NCBI RefSeq assembly: GCF_900110995.1
Contig: NZ_FOJF01000002.1
Span: forward strand, 868,001-932,000
DNA: 64,000 nt
Reading direction: 5' to 3'
DNA from: Chitinophaga sp. YR573
GTDB lineage: Bacteria > Bacteroidota > Bacteroidia > Chitinophagales > Chitinophagaceae
The first letter of the stretch is position 1. Every line of letters begins with the position of its first letter. Both the position numbers and the translations under genes were made by a program. The notes below the pieces were generated by a model. That model made no database searches, was not told where the DNA came from, and worked only from the letters and a program-made list of their open reading frames with translations. Of the stretch, positions 44,720 to 53,451 are shown in pieces.

Positions 44720-45694
44720 CTAGTAAATTTCTATCAGGCTATCTTTTTGCACGGTATGTACCTGCAGGGTTTTGGACAGGATGTCCATTACCTCGGAAAT
44801 AGATTCCTTATGGAAGGTAGCCAGCAGTTTTTTATCTGCCAGGGCTTCATTCTTCAGCACGATATGCACCTTGTAATAATCTTCCAGTACGTGGGCCACT
44901 TCTGCAAGCGGAGCATCGTCGAAGGTAAGATACCCGGTTTTCCAGGCAATAGGATTATTATTCCTGTGATGGCGTGTGCTGATGGTAGTTTCGGCCAGGA
45001 GCATTTCGGCTTCCTCTCCGGGAGTAAGTATAACTGATCTCTTTGAGTTCTTATAGATGGCTTTTACTTTACCGCTCTGAACGAATACGTTCACGCCCTT
45101 TGTGGTTTGTTTCACGTCAAAGGAGGTACCGAGTACCTGGATGTCTACATTCTTCAGATGTACGGAGAAGGGTTTCTCCGGTATATGTTTTACGTCTACG
45201 AATACTTCCCCCTTTTGTACAAATACTTCCCGGCTGTTCCCTTTGAAATGGCGGGGGTATTTTACACTTGTGTGGGCGTTGAGATAGAGTCTGGTACCAT
45301 CCGGTAACAGGAGGCTATCTGTATTCTGAGCGGTTTGTTGTGCAATGTAAAGCGGCTGACGCATTAAAGAGAAGGTGCCTGCCAGTAAAGCGACTGCGGC
45401 GGCAGCTGCCCACCAGTAACGTTGTACCGGGTGTTTTTTTGTCTGTAACGGAACAACCAGGGTGCTGGTTACAGGTGTCAGTTTAGCGTCCAGTACCTGC
45501 CACTGTTGTGCTGTATTATAAGAAGAAGGCGTAGGAAGGATTTCTCCCTGCCATAATGCTTTCGTTTCCAGGAATATATCCAGATTGGCAGCATCCAGCT
45601 GTAACCATTCATCCAGTGAACGTTTATGCTCCTCTTGCCCTGGTTCCTCCAGGTAGCGGATAACGACATCGATATCAGGTTGCTGCTGTTTCAT
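44720..45694 (-). CDS. FecR-type anti-sigma factor
   Basis: A 324-residue inner-membrane regulator. A cytoplasmic N-terminal domain (1-90) that would hold the sigma factor precedes a single transmembrane helix (94-111, WWAAAAAVALLAGTFSL), a FecR domain (about 125-218, LLLPDGTRLYLNAHTSVKYP and VLGTSFDVK) and a C-terminal DUF4974 domain (about 255-324) that contacts the STN domain of the receptor. It lies between fecI and the STN-SusC gene in the normal order. Confidence 0.93.
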   Translation of the reverse strand: MKQQQPDIDVVIRYLEEPGQEEHKRSLDEWLQLDAANLDIFLETKALWQGEILPTPSSYNTAQQWQVLDAKLTPVTSTLVVPLQTKKHPVQRYWWAAAAAVALLAGTFSLMRQPLYIAQQTAQNTDSLLLPDGTRLYLNAHTSVKYPRHFKGNSREVFVQKGEVFVDVKHIPEKPFSVHLKNVDIQVLGTSFDVKQTTKGVNVFVQSGKVKAIYKNSKRSVILTPGEEAEMLLAETTISTRHHRNNNPIAWKTGYLTFDDAPLAEVAHVLEDYYKVHIVLKNEALADKKLLATFHKESISEVMDILSKTLQVHTVQKDSLIEIY

Positions 45695-45759
45695 CTCTTA
45701 TTATTAATACAATCAAAAATATCCTTACCATTAGTCTTACTAAAATAAAAATTCAGGGT

Positions 45760-46299
45760 TTACTGTTGGTTCAGTAATCCCAAACGGATCTTTTTCAATG
45801 CGGTGGTAAGGTGAGTATACACAGTGTTGATGGAAATATTCAATTGCTGGGCAATTTCTGCCGGGGAGAGCCCTTTGAAGCGGCTCATTTCAAAAACGCG
45901 GCGGCATTGTTCGGGCAATTTCTCAAGGATAGAGAGGTATTGGGCTTCTAACTCCTTATGTTCCAGTAACAAATGTTCTACAGTGGGTTCGGCGGTAAGC
46001 TGCTGTTCCCTGGAGTATTGTTGCTGGCGCTGGGCTTTTTTAATGCGGTTGAGGCAGGTATTAACAGTGGCCCTGGCAAGGTAATGCTGAAGGGGGGCGC
46101 GTTCGTCGAGGTTATCGGCTGTGCGCCACAGGTTCATAAACACATCCTGCACGATATCCTGCGCTTCGTCATGATCGCGCAGATAACGCAAGGCAATGCT
46201 GAACATGGATGGTGAAAACTGGTTGAATATTATTTCGAACACATGTTTATCCCTGTTCCGGACTCCGGTAACTATATCTGTATTGTTGAGCGGCAACAT
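45760..46299 (-). CDS. FecI-type ECF sigma factor
   Basis: A 179-residue sigma-70 factor. Region 2 (about 22-90) has FNQFSPSMFSIALRYL and EAQDIVQDVFMNLWR; region 4 (about 115-170) has LPEQCRRVFEMSRFKG and LSPAEIAQQLNISINTVYTHL. Released from FecR on ligand uptake, it should activate the receptor gene. A TAATTTTG -7 box lies about 78 bp upstream on its strand. Confidence 0.94.
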   Translation of the reverse strand: MLPLNNTDIVTGVRNRDKHVFEIIFNQFSPSMFSIALRYLRDHDEAQDIVQDVFMNLWRTADNLDERAPLQHYLARATVNTCLNRIKKAQRQQQYSREQQLTAEPTVEHLLLEHKELEAQYLSILEKLPEQCRRVFEMSRFKGLSPAEIAQQLNISINTVYTHLTTALKKIRLGLLNQQ

Positions 46300-46376
46300 C
46301 CTGTAACTTTCTTTTCTGGTCTTTTTGTACTTGCAATTGCAACAGACTAAAGTCGGCTATCAAAAACAGAACGTAG

Positions 46377-46384
46377 CAAAATTA
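46377..46384 (-). promoter_or_regulatory. -7 box of the fecI-fecR-susC unit
   Basis: TAATTTTG on the minus strand matches TAnnTTTG; leader about 70 nt to the fecI ATG. It is the only box of this type seen at the left side of the 638-bp gap 46300-46937. Confidence 0.45.
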
Positions 46385-46649
46385 GTCTATTCTCTCAATT
46401 AATTCTCTAAATGACTGATTAGCAGCCAGGGGACCGGTCAATTGCGGACTTTTTTTATTTTTAACCCGCTACAGGTAAGGGTTTGACCCGTGTTGTAGGT
46501 TTTGTTAAAAAAAATCTGAAATTTTTTTCAAAACGACTAATGGTAACCTCACAAATGATTGTATTGTATATGTAGACAGTGAATAAACCGGTATCTGGCA
46601 GGCGCCTGCTAACATTTTCGGTTTAAAAAAGAACTTTTATAACCAGTCT

Positions 46650-46910
46650 TTATTTGTAAACCAGAAAAACCAAAGGTGGATTGTGCTATCTGGGGCGGTT
46701 GTTGCCTCCGGTACGTTCATCACAAGCTGCGAAAGCAGTCCTATACTATGATTATTATGTAATAGCAACTTATAAAGACGTAAGTCTTCTGATAGAAAGA
46801 GAAAAGAGGAAAATGAGGGACTACGTTTTAAAACTTACAACTCCTAAGCATGATAGGAAAGTTGAGACCTGTAACAATCGGCCGGCTCTTTTGGGCCGGT
46901 TTACTTTTTT
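46650..46910 (+). ncRNA. Candidate structured RNA ending in an intrinsic terminator
   Basis: The 638-bp gap between fecI and the DUF486 gene contains a strong plus-strand terminator (46882-46910) with no gene before it. In front of it lie a GNRA hairpin (CTGC GAAA GCAG, 46727-46738), a GGGGC/GCCTC hairpin (46692-46708), AAGAC GTAA GTCTT (46775-46788), and a long-range pairing of CCTAT-ATG (46740-46750) with CAT-ATAGG (46849-46857). A TTTATTTG box at 46649-46656 differs by one base from TAnnTTTG. A 6S-like or other small RNA is possible, but no family was recognised. Left of it, 46469-46498 and 46586-46624 (AAACCG/CGGTTT around GCAGGCGCCTGC) are further hairpins of unknown meaning. Confidence 0.4.
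46882..46910 (+). terminator. Orphan intrinsic terminator
   Basis: CCGGCTC and GGGCCGG pair (7 bp with one wobble) around TTTT, followed by TTTACTTTTTT. It has no recognisable protein gene upstream on its strand. Confidence 0.75.
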
Positions 46911-46937
46911 CTCTACTTTAGCTCAATAGAGAAAATC

Positions 46938-47267
46938 ATGCGCACAGTCATTCTGTTATTTATTTCCAACACCTTTATGACATTTGCCTGGTACGGACAC
47001 CTGAAATATCAGAATGTCGCCATGTGGAAGGTGATCCTCATCAGCTGGGGTATAGCTTTTTTTGAATATTGTTTTATGGTACCTGCTAACCGGTTCGGGG
47101 AGATGGCAGGGTTCAACGGTTTCCAGTTGAAAACCATCCAGGAAGTGGTTACACTTGTCGTATTCAGCCTCTTTGCCATCTTTTATCTGAAAGAACCTCT
47201 CCGCTGGAATTATCTTGTATCCTTCGCTTTTATAATGGGAGCCGTCTATTTTATGTTTAAAAAGTGA
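46938..47267 (+). CDS. DUF486 (DMT superfamily) small membrane protein
   Basis: A 109-residue protein with four transmembrane helices: VILLFISNTFMTFAWYGHL, VILISWGIAFFEYCFMVPANR, EVVTLVVFSLFAIFYL and YLVSFAFIMGAVYFMF. The FMVPANRFG and LKTIQEVVTL motifs define DUF486, a half-size relative of drug/metabolite transporters that must work as an oligomer. Substrate unknown. It stands alone between a terminator and the -7 box of the next gene. Confidence 0.92.
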   Translation: MRTVILLFISNTFMTFAWYGHLKYQNVAMWKVILISWGIAFFEYCFMVPANRFGEMAGFNGFQLKTIQEVVTLVVFSLFAIFYLKEPLRWNYLVSFAFIMGAVYFMFKK

Positions 47268-47315
47268 CGGGCTAATCCTTTTATCACAATTTCTTTCGCA
47301 GCTATATATAATCAC

Positions 47316-47323
47316 TATTTTTG
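47316..47323 (+). promoter_or_regulatory. -7 box of the PIG-L operon
   Basis: TATTTTTG matches TAnnTTTG, 24 bp before the ATG at 47348. It overlaps the alternative TTG start at 47321, which is therefore rejected. Confidence 0.55.
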
Positions 47324-47347
47324 ACCACTGTTAAACAATCAATAGCA

Positions 47348-49816
47348 ATGGTTAGAAGGATCTATATAGGACTGATATCTCTTTTGCTGCCAGCAATGGC
47401 TGTGTGGGCACAGCCATCACCGGTAATAAATGCCGCAGATATTAAACTGCGTCTGGAAAAACTGGATACGCTGGGCAGCGTATTATATATTGCCGCTCAT
47501 CCGGATGATGAAAATACCCGCCTGCTTGGCTTCCTGGCAAAGGAAAAGTTATACCGTACCGGTTACCTTTCCCTGACCCGTGGAGACGGTGGGCAAAACC
47601 TGGTTGGAAACGAACAGGGAGAGCTGCTGGGGCTGATCCGTACACAGGAGCTGCTATCTGCCCGCCGTATTGATGGCGCAGAACAGTTCTTTACCCGTGC
47701 ACTGGATTTCGGTTTTTCCAAGAATCCTGCTGAAACATTCACTATCTGGGATAAAGAAAAGATCCTGGGAGATGTGGTGTGGATGATCCGCAAATTTCAG
47801 CCGGATGTGATAGTATGCCGTTTCCCGGCAGATAGCCGGGCTGGTCACGGACATCATACTGCTTCGGCCATGCTGGCTGCAGAGGCTTTTGATGCTGCCG
47901 CTGATCCTACCCGTTACCCTGAACAACTGAAACAATATCCTGTATGGAAGGCGCGTCGCCTGTTATGGAATACCTTCAGTTTCGGGAATGTCAATACTAC
48001 CAGTAACGACCAGTTCAAAGTAGATGTAGGCGCCTATAATTACCTGTTAGGAAAAGGATACGGAGAGATAGCCGCAGAAAGTCGTTCCCAGCATAAGAGT
48101 CAGGGTTTTGGTGTATCTGCTGCCAGGGGAAGTTCTACAGAATTCTTTCTTACTATTAAAGGAGAAACACCTCAGTATAGTTTACTGGATGGAGTGAATA
48201 CTTCCTGGAGCCGTATAGAAGGAGGTAAGGCGATTGGAGAGATGGTAGATAAAGCTACTGCTGCTTATAATATGGATAACCCATCGGCCTCTGTGCCTGC
48301 TTTGCTGGCCATCAGGAAAGCGATACAGGGATTACCGGATGGGATGTGGCGCAAACAGAAATTGCTGGAAACAGAACAACTGATCCTGGCCTGTGCGGGT
48401 ATATGGGCAGAAGCTTATAGCTCTACACAGGTAGTGGTTCCCGGACAGCCGTTGCAGGGTAGTGTACAACTGATCTGTAACAGTCACATACCTGTGAAAT
48501 TACAGGAACTCCGCTTTGCAGGCAGAGATACTACACTGGGAGCGGAACTGGAATTTAATCGTCTGAAAACTATTCCTCAATCTTTAACGGTACCTGAGAA
48601 TACTCCTGAATCACAGCCTTACTGGTTACGTAAACCTCATCCTATCGGGATATATACCGTCACTGATCCTACTCTGACTGGTTATCCTGAGAATATACCG
48701 GCACTTTCAGCAGTGATGAAGCTGATTATCAATGGAGAAGAGTTTACCGTAAGTCGTCCGTTGCAATATAAATTTACTGATCCCGTGAAAGGGGAGTTGT
48801 ATGAACCGCTGGTCATTGCACCACCGGTAGTAGCAAGTCTCAACAGTGTGTTTATTTTCACGGAAACAGCTGCACAACCGGTAGAAGTAAAACTGCGTGC
48901 GATGGGAGAGAATGCCACAGGTGCTGTGAGTCTGCAACTACCAGCCGGTTTTACAAGTGCGGAAGCTACCCTGCCATTTAATATATCCAAAGGAGATGAG
49001 TCTTCTGTTATATTCCATATCAAACCATCTAAAGTAGCTGGTATCAATCGTACAGATACATTAAGGGTAGTGATGCACTGTAATGGAAAGGACTATACGG
49101 AGAGCGTGAAGACCATCAGTTATGATCATATTCCTACTATCACATTGTTCCCGGATGCTGCTGCCAGGCTGGTAACGGTAGATCTGAAACATAATGGCCG
49201 TAAGCTGGGATATATTTCCGGCGCCGGTGATATGGTCGCTGCTTCTTTGCAGCAGGTAGGTTATGAAGTAACAGAGCTGGGTGAAAAAGAAATCATGAGC
49301 GGCAACCTGCAACAGTATGATGCTATCATTACAGGTGTACGTGTGTACAATATTAATCCGCGTATAAAATACTGGCAGCCACATTTGATGGAGTACGTGA
49401 AGAACGGTGGTACTTTGCTGGTGCAGTATAACGTGAACGGACCTCTTCAGATGACCAATATAGGGCCTTATCCGTTTACACTTACCCGTGACCGTGTAAC
49501 AGATGAAAACGCTGCTGTAACGTTGTTACATCCGGATGATCAGATCCTGCATTATCCCAACAATATCACAACTCAGGACTTTGAAGGATGGGTACAGGAA
49601 AGGGGGCTTTATTTTACCCAGACGACTGATCCTGCCTATAAAAAATTACTCTCTATCCATGATAAAGGAGAAGAGGGGTTAGATGGTTCTACCATTGTGG
49701 CTGATTATGGGAAAGGAAGATATGTGTATACTTCTCTTGCCTTTTTCAGAGAGTTACCGGCAGGGGTACCCGGTGCATACCGGTTATTTGTGAACCTGAT
49801 ATCAACAAAGAAATAA
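47348..49816 (+). CDS. Exported PIG-L (LmbE-like) deacetylase
   Basis: An 822-residue exported enzyme (signal peptide 1-21, VWAQ). Residues about 44-290 form a PIG-L/LmbE domain: AAHPDDE at 50-55 binds zinc and RAGHGHHTASAM supplies the second metal His; these enzymes deacetylate GlcNAc-type sugars. The remainder contains beta-sandwich segments and, from about residue 590, a ThuA/glutamine-amidotransferase-like fold (YDAIITGVRVYN, GGTLLVQYN). The long form is widespread in Bacteroidota. It leads an operon with two micro-ORFs and a sodium symporter, suggesting processing and uptake of an amino-sugar compound (inference). Confidence 0.9.
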   Translation: MVRRIYIGLISLLLPAMAVWAQPSPVINAADIKLRLEKLDTLGSVLYIAAHPDDENTRLLGFLAKEKLYRTGYLSLTRGDGGQNLVGNEQGELLGLIRTQELLSARRIDGAEQFFTRALDFGFSKNPAETFTIWDKEKILGDVVWMIRKFQPDVIVCRFPADSRAGHGHHTASAMLAAEAFDAAADPTRYPEQLKQYPVWKARRLLWNTFSFGNVNTTSNDQFKVDVGAYNYLLGKGYGEIAAESRSQHKSQGFGVSAARGSSTEFFLTIKGETPQYSLLDGVNTSWSRIEGGKAIGEMVDKATAAYNMDNPSASVPALLAIRKAIQGLPDGMWRKQKLLETEQLILACAGIWAEAYSSTQVVVPGQPLQGSVQLICNSHIPVKLQELRFAGRDTTLGAELEFNRLKTIPQSLTVPENTPESQPYWLRKPHPIGIYTVTDPTLTGYPENIPALSAVMKLIINGEEFTVSRPLQYKFTDPVKGELYEPLVIAPPVVASLNSVFIFTETAAQPVEVKLRAMGENATGAVSLQLPAGFTSAEATLPFNISKGDESSVIFHIKPSKVAGINRTDTLRVVMHCNGKDYTESVKTISYDHIPTITLFPDAAARLVTVDLKHNGRKLGYISGAGDMVAASLQQVGYEVTELGEKEIMSGNLQQYDAIITGVRVYNINPRIKYWQPHLMEYVKNGGTLLVQYNVNGPLQMTNIGPYPFTLTRDRVTDENAAVTLLHPDDQILHYPNNITTQDFEGWVQERGLYFTQTTDPAYKKLLSIHDKGEEGLDGSTIVADYGKGRYVYTSLAFFRELPAGVPGAYRLFVNLISTKK

Positions 49817-49984
49817 ATGGAGAAAAAGGAGGAGAACAACAGGCCAAGGCTGACGATTGTAGGCATTATGTGTATAGTGATCGGGCTGGTGATCGGCTTT
49901 GAGATCAAAAGAGTGCATATTGGTCTGTTGATCGGTCTCGCACTGGGTTTGCTAAGTGGTAATTTGCTAAAGAAAAGATCATAA
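49817..49984 (+). CDS. 55-residue membrane micro-protein
   Basis: The ATG follows the PIG-L stop without any gap (TAA then ATG). The product starts with a charged stretch (MEKKEENNRPR), then two hydrophobic helices (LTIVGIMCIVIGLVIGF and IGLLIGLALGLLSG) and a basic end (KKRS). The frame, composition and tight spacing support a real gene; I know no family. A short helical hairpin of this kind could be an accessory subunit of the symporter encoded downstream. Confidence 0.6.
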   Translation: MEKKEENNRPRLTIVGIMCIVIGLVIGFEIKRVHIGLLIGLALGLLSGNLLKKRS

Positions 49985-50018
49985 TCTACCTGTATAATAC
50001 CTGTAATTGATTCCGGTT

Positions 50019-50135
50019 ATGATAGAAGATAAACCGCCGCTATTTCCGCATTGGTGGATGTGGTATGTATTTGTCACGGGATGGCTTGTCCTGATGATAG
50101 TGGGATTTTATTTATTTACTAAAGTATATTCATGA
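50019..50135 (+). CDS. 38-residue single-helix protein coupled to the symporter gene
   Basis: Encodes MIEDKPPLFPHWWMWYV, a hydrophobic helix (about 13-34) and a short tail KVYS. Its stop overlaps the start of the symporter in ATGA (50132-50135), a classical translational coupling. Position and shape recall the tiny subunits or DUF4212/DUF485-type partners of SSS transporters, but it is much shorter and no family assignment is made. Confidence 0.6.
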   Translation: MIEDKPPLFPHWWMWYVFVTGWLVLMIVGFYLFTKVYS

Positions 50136-51823
50136 GCGTAGCAGACTGGATCGTGCTGGTGGTTACACTGGTTGGTATTATTCTTTATGGAATGTGGAAG
50201 AGCCGTGGCCAGAAGAATATGGCCGGTTATTTCCTGGATAACCAGTCCATGCCCTGGTATATTGTATTGTTATCAATCATTGGCACACAGGCCAGTGCTG
50301 TTACCTTTTTATCTGCTCCCGGACAGGCCTATACGGACGGGATGCGTTTTGTACAATATTACTTCGGATTGCCGCTGGCAATGGTGGTATTGTGTATAAC
50401 GTTCGTGCCTATATTTCACAAGCTGAAAGTATATACGGCGTATGAATATTTAGAGCAGCGTTTTGACCTGAGAACCCGCACGCTTACGGCAGGATTGTTC
50501 CTGTTGCAGCGTGGTTTATCTACAGGTATCAGTATTTATGCGCCTTCTATTATCTTATCTTCTTTATTAGGATGGAATATTTATACCACCAATGTTATCA
50601 TGGGTGGATTGCTGATTATCTATACTGTTTCGGGCGGTACCCGGGCGGTGAGTTATACGCAGACCTTGCAGATAGCGATCATCTTTGCCGCGATGTTCCT
50701 GGCAGGATGGATGGTGGTGCATCTGTTGCCTTCCGGCATTGGTTTTACTGAAGCGTTGCAGGTATCCGGTAAGATGGATAAGCTGAATGTGATAGAGACG
50801 AAGTTCGACTGGAAAGACAAGTATAATATCTGGAGCGGGTTGATTGGGGGCTTTTTCCTGGCGTTGTCTTATTTTGGAACGGATCAGTCGCAGGTAGGTC
50901 GTTATCTCACTGCAAAATCTGTAACAGAAAGCAGGATAGGATTGCTGATGAATGGGCTGGTAAAGGTGCCTATGCAGTTCCTGATATTATTAATAGGGGC
51001 GTTGGTGTTTGTATTTTACCTGTATTTCAGGGCGCCTATTTTCTTTAATGAAGCACAGATACAGAAAGTATACAAAACTGAAGAAGGAGCTGCTTTTAAA
51101 GTATTGGAGAAGGAGTATAATGCGTTGGGAGTTGTTAAGCAGCAGCAGGTAAGGGAGATGGCCGCTGCTATTAAGGAGAAGGATGAAGCGTTGGTGGCTC
51201 AATCCAAAACAGCGTTGCAAAAAACAGAGGCTTTATCTGCTGTAACCCGTGATAAGGCGATTGTGCTGATTAAAAAATCAGATCCTGCTGCGGATATTAA
51301 TGACACTAATTATATCTTCCTGCATTTTGTGGTCAATAACCTGCCAAAGGGCCTGGTGGGCTTACTGATAGCCATTATCTTTTTAGCTGCATGGGGCAGT
51401 ATTGCAGCCGCACTGAACTCACTGGCCTCTACTACGGTGATTGATATTTACCAGCGGATGGTATGTAAGAAAGAGTCTGATAAACATTATCTGCGTATTT
51501 CCAGATGGTGTACAGTAGGATGGGGGATTTTCTGTATCCTGGTGGCGCAGTTTGCCAGCAGGTTAGGTAGTCTGATAGAAGCAGTGAATGTACTGGGATC
51601 TTTATTTTACGGGGTGATACTGGGGATTTTCCTGGTAGCTTTTTACTGTAAGAAGATAAGGGGAGTGGCTGTTTTCTGGGCGGCGATTGTATCGGAAGTG
51701 CTGGTGATCATTGTTTATATGTCTGAGATTGTTTCTTTTCTCTGGCTGAATGCGATAGGGTGTTTTTTAGTGGTGGGAATTGCGTTTGTGATACAACAAT
51801 TACGGACCAGGCAGGTAGCCTGA
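50132..51823 (+). CDS. Sodium:solute symporter (SSS family)
   Basis: A 563-residue transporter with about 13 transmembrane helices. The N-terminus (ADWIVLVVTLVGIILYGMW) and DNQSMPWYIVLLSIIGTQAS, GGTRAVSYTQTLQI and SYFGTDQSQVGRYLTAKS match the SSS (SGLT-like) family. Between helices, residues about 310-400 form a charged, probably helical insert rich in Lys, Glu and Gln that most SSS members lack. The gene overlaps the 38-residue ORF by four bases and is last in the PIG-L operon. Sugar, sialic acid or amino-sugar uptake is likely, but substrate is unproved. Confidence 0.9.
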   Translation: MSVADWIVLVVTLVGIILYGMWKSRGQKNMAGYFLDNQSMPWYIVLLSIIGTQASAVTFLSAPGQAYTDGMRFVQYYFGLPLAMVVLCITFVPIFHKLKVYTAYEYLEQRFDLRTRTLTAGLFLLQRGLSTGISIYAPSIILSSLLGWNIYTTNVIMGGLLIIYTVSGGTRAVSYTQTLQIAIIFAAMFLAGWMVVHLLPSGIGFTEALQVSGKMDKLNVIETKFDWKDKYNIWSGLIGGFFLALSYFGTDQSQVGRYLTAKSVTESRIGLLMNGLVKVPMQFLILLIGALVFVFYLYFRAPIFFNEAQIQKVYKTEEGAAFKVLEKEYNALGVVKQQQVREMAAAIKEKDEALVAQSKTALQKTEALSAVTRDKAIVLIKKSDPAADINDTNYIFLHFVVNNLPKGLVGLLIAIIFLAAWGSIAAALNSLASTTVIDIYQRMVCKKESDKHYLRISRWCTVGWGIFCILVAQFASRLGSLIEAVNVLGSLFYGVILGIFLVAFYCKKIRGVAVFWAAIVSEVLVIIVYMSEIVSFLWLNAIGCFLVVGIAFVIQQLRTRQVA

Positions 51824-51836
51824 TCCGTAAGATATT

Positions 51837-52679
51837 TTATAAAGTAGCAATGAGCTTTTGGTTCAGGGCTACGTAATCATCATTCTTGGCAACTTTAGCC
51901 TGTTCTATGCCTGTTTCGGCAGTAGCTTTAGCACCTTTTTTATCTCCGGCTTTAGCCTGTATCCTTGCTTTCAGATAATACATGTAGAAAGCAGTCGGGT
52001 TTTCTTTAAGGGCTGCATCCATCCAGGTAAGAGCCTGTTTCAGATCGCGGTTAGTTTCCAGGTAATAACTGGCAGCCTGGAAGTAAGGTTTTTTCTCACC
52101 TTTCATTGCAGCATCTATATCAGCAGCGATTTTACCGTCGATGTCTGCAGAGATCTTCACTGCAACGGCCGTTTTGTCCCAGATCAGTTCCATTTGCATG
52201 GTAGAAGACGTGATGTTGTCAAAAACGATCATGAAGTTTTCTATAGAGAATGGCAGTTGCTGTGCGTCCACTTTTACGCGGGCCACATCGTTTTCCGGTT
52301 TGTAGGCAGCAGGGTTGGTAACATCCAGGCTTTTGGTGAGGATGATAGTCCACTGGCTGGCACCAGGAATGCTGAGCAAACCATATTTACCAGCTTTTAC
52401 GGGAGTACCGCCAAAAGATACATCTTCACCGAAGGTGATAGTGGTAGCACCGTTAGCACCGGTTCTCCATACTTTATCATAAGGAACCAGGTCGCCCATG
52501 ATGGTTCTGCCTTTTACAGCAGGACGGGAATAATTTACTTCTACGGAAGAAAGGGCAAAGTCCTGTTTGATAGTTTGGCCGGGACTGGGAGCAGGGACTT
52601 TTATTCCCTGAGCAAAAGACAGCTGGGAACACAATAGTAATGTGCATCCAACTGTTACGTAATTGAATAAAGGTTTCAT
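51837..52679 (-). CDS. DUF2911 protein with TPR-like C-terminus
   Basis: A 280-residue exported protein (signal peptide 1-23, SFAQ). Residues about 30-175 are DUF2911, a beta-rich domain with VEVNYSRPAVKGRTIMG, KVWRTGANGATTI and AGKYGLLSIPG; the C-terminal 90 residues look like TPR helices (DLKQALTWMDAALKENP, AKAGDKKGAKATAETGIEQA). Common in Bacteroidota, function unknown. It is the last gene of a five-gene minus-strand unit with a two-component system, 30 bp after the response regulator. Confidence 0.9.
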   Translation of the reverse strand: MKPLFNYVTVGCTLLLCSQLSFAQGIKVPAPSPGQTIKQDFALSSVEVNYSRPAVKGRTIMGDLVPYDKVWRTGANGATTITFGEDVSFGGTPVKAGKYGLLSIPGASQWTIILTKSLDVTNPAAYKPENDVARVKVDAQQLPFSIENFMIVFDNITSSTMQMELIWDKTAVAVKISADIDGKIAADIDAAMKGEKKPYFQAASYYLETNRDLKQALTWMDAALKENPTAFYMYYLKARIQAKAGDKKGAKATAETGIEQAKVAKNDDYVALNQKLIATL

Positions 52680-52709
52680 GTTATTATCGGTGGTTTAATT
52701 ACAGGTTTA

Positions 52710-53369
52710 TCATTCCATAAAGCCGTTTCTGAATGCGTATATTACCAGGCCCACGATGTTTTTGGCGCCTGTTTTTTCCAGTAATTTCTGACGTAGTCCT
52801 TCTATGGTACGTGGGCTAAGAAATATTTTCTCAGAAATTTCCTGTGTGGTGCATTCGTTACAGATCAGCTTTAACACTTCCATTTCCCGGTCGGTGAACT
52901 GGATTTCGTTTTTAAAGGTAGGTTTAAAGTGTTGTTTATTCTTGACCATTACTTTTTTAAGTAAGGCCAGGTTAACATTTTCATTAAAGTAGAAGCCTTT
53001 CTCGTGGGAAGTGCAGATAGCCTCATAGATTTCTCCCGGCTCCGCATTTTTGAGCAGGTAGGCATTTGCGCCGTTTTCTATGAGGTGCACAATGAAGTTG
53101 TCATCCTCATACATGGTGAGGACGATTACTTTAACCTGTGTGTATTTTTCCCGTACTCTCTTAGTTGCTTCAATGCCATCCATATTGGGCATTTTCAAAT
53201 CCATCAGAATCACATCTGGCTGTTGCGTTTCCATTAACTGCAACAGGTGTACTCCATCATCCGCTTCAAAAATAACATTGATGTTTTCATAAGGAGTAAG
53301 CGTGTTGATAACGCCACTGCGGAATATTTTATGATCATCGGCAATGGCCACCTTAATGTTGTTCGCCAT
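52710..53369 (-). CDS. NarL/FixJ-type response regulator
   Basis: A 219-residue regulator. ATG 53369 (MANNIKVAIADDH) is chosen over a TTG at 53399. The receiver has the acidic pair Asp11-Asp12, the phospho-acceptor Asp57 in VILMDLKMPNMDG and the conserved TM/K region; the C-terminal LuxR HTH has FTDREMEVLKLICNE, TTQEISEKIFLSPRTIEGLRQK. It pairs with the histidine kinase gene 82 bp upstream. Confidence 0.94.
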   Translation of the reverse strand: MANNIKVAIADDHKIFRSGVINTLTPYENINVIFEADDGVHLLQLMETQQPDVILMDLKMPNMDGIEATKRVREKYTQVKVIVLTMYEDDNFIVHLIENGANAYLLKNAEPGEIYEAICTSHEKGFYFNENVNLALLKKVMVKNKQHFKPTFKNEIQFTDREMEVLKLICNECTTQEISEKIFLSPRTIEGLRQKLLEKTGAKNIVGLVIYAFRNGFME

Positions 53370-53451
53370 AGGAGGAGGCAGTTTATTTGTCCCTTGCAAA
53401 GTTGTTTTTTAGCTGACTTAGCAGGACAAAGCTAAAATAATTTAGTTATAC

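Noticed and set aside
46681..46929. 82-residue plus-strand reading frame in the 46.3-46.9 kb gap
   Set aside because: It has no ATG at its start, its sequence is not protein-like and its end runs through the terminator hairpin at 46882-46910.
51858..52637. 259-residue plus-strand frame opposite the DUF2911 gene
   Set aside because: Long but antisense to a recognised family member; composition rich in Phe/Cys/Ser as expected of a shadow frame.
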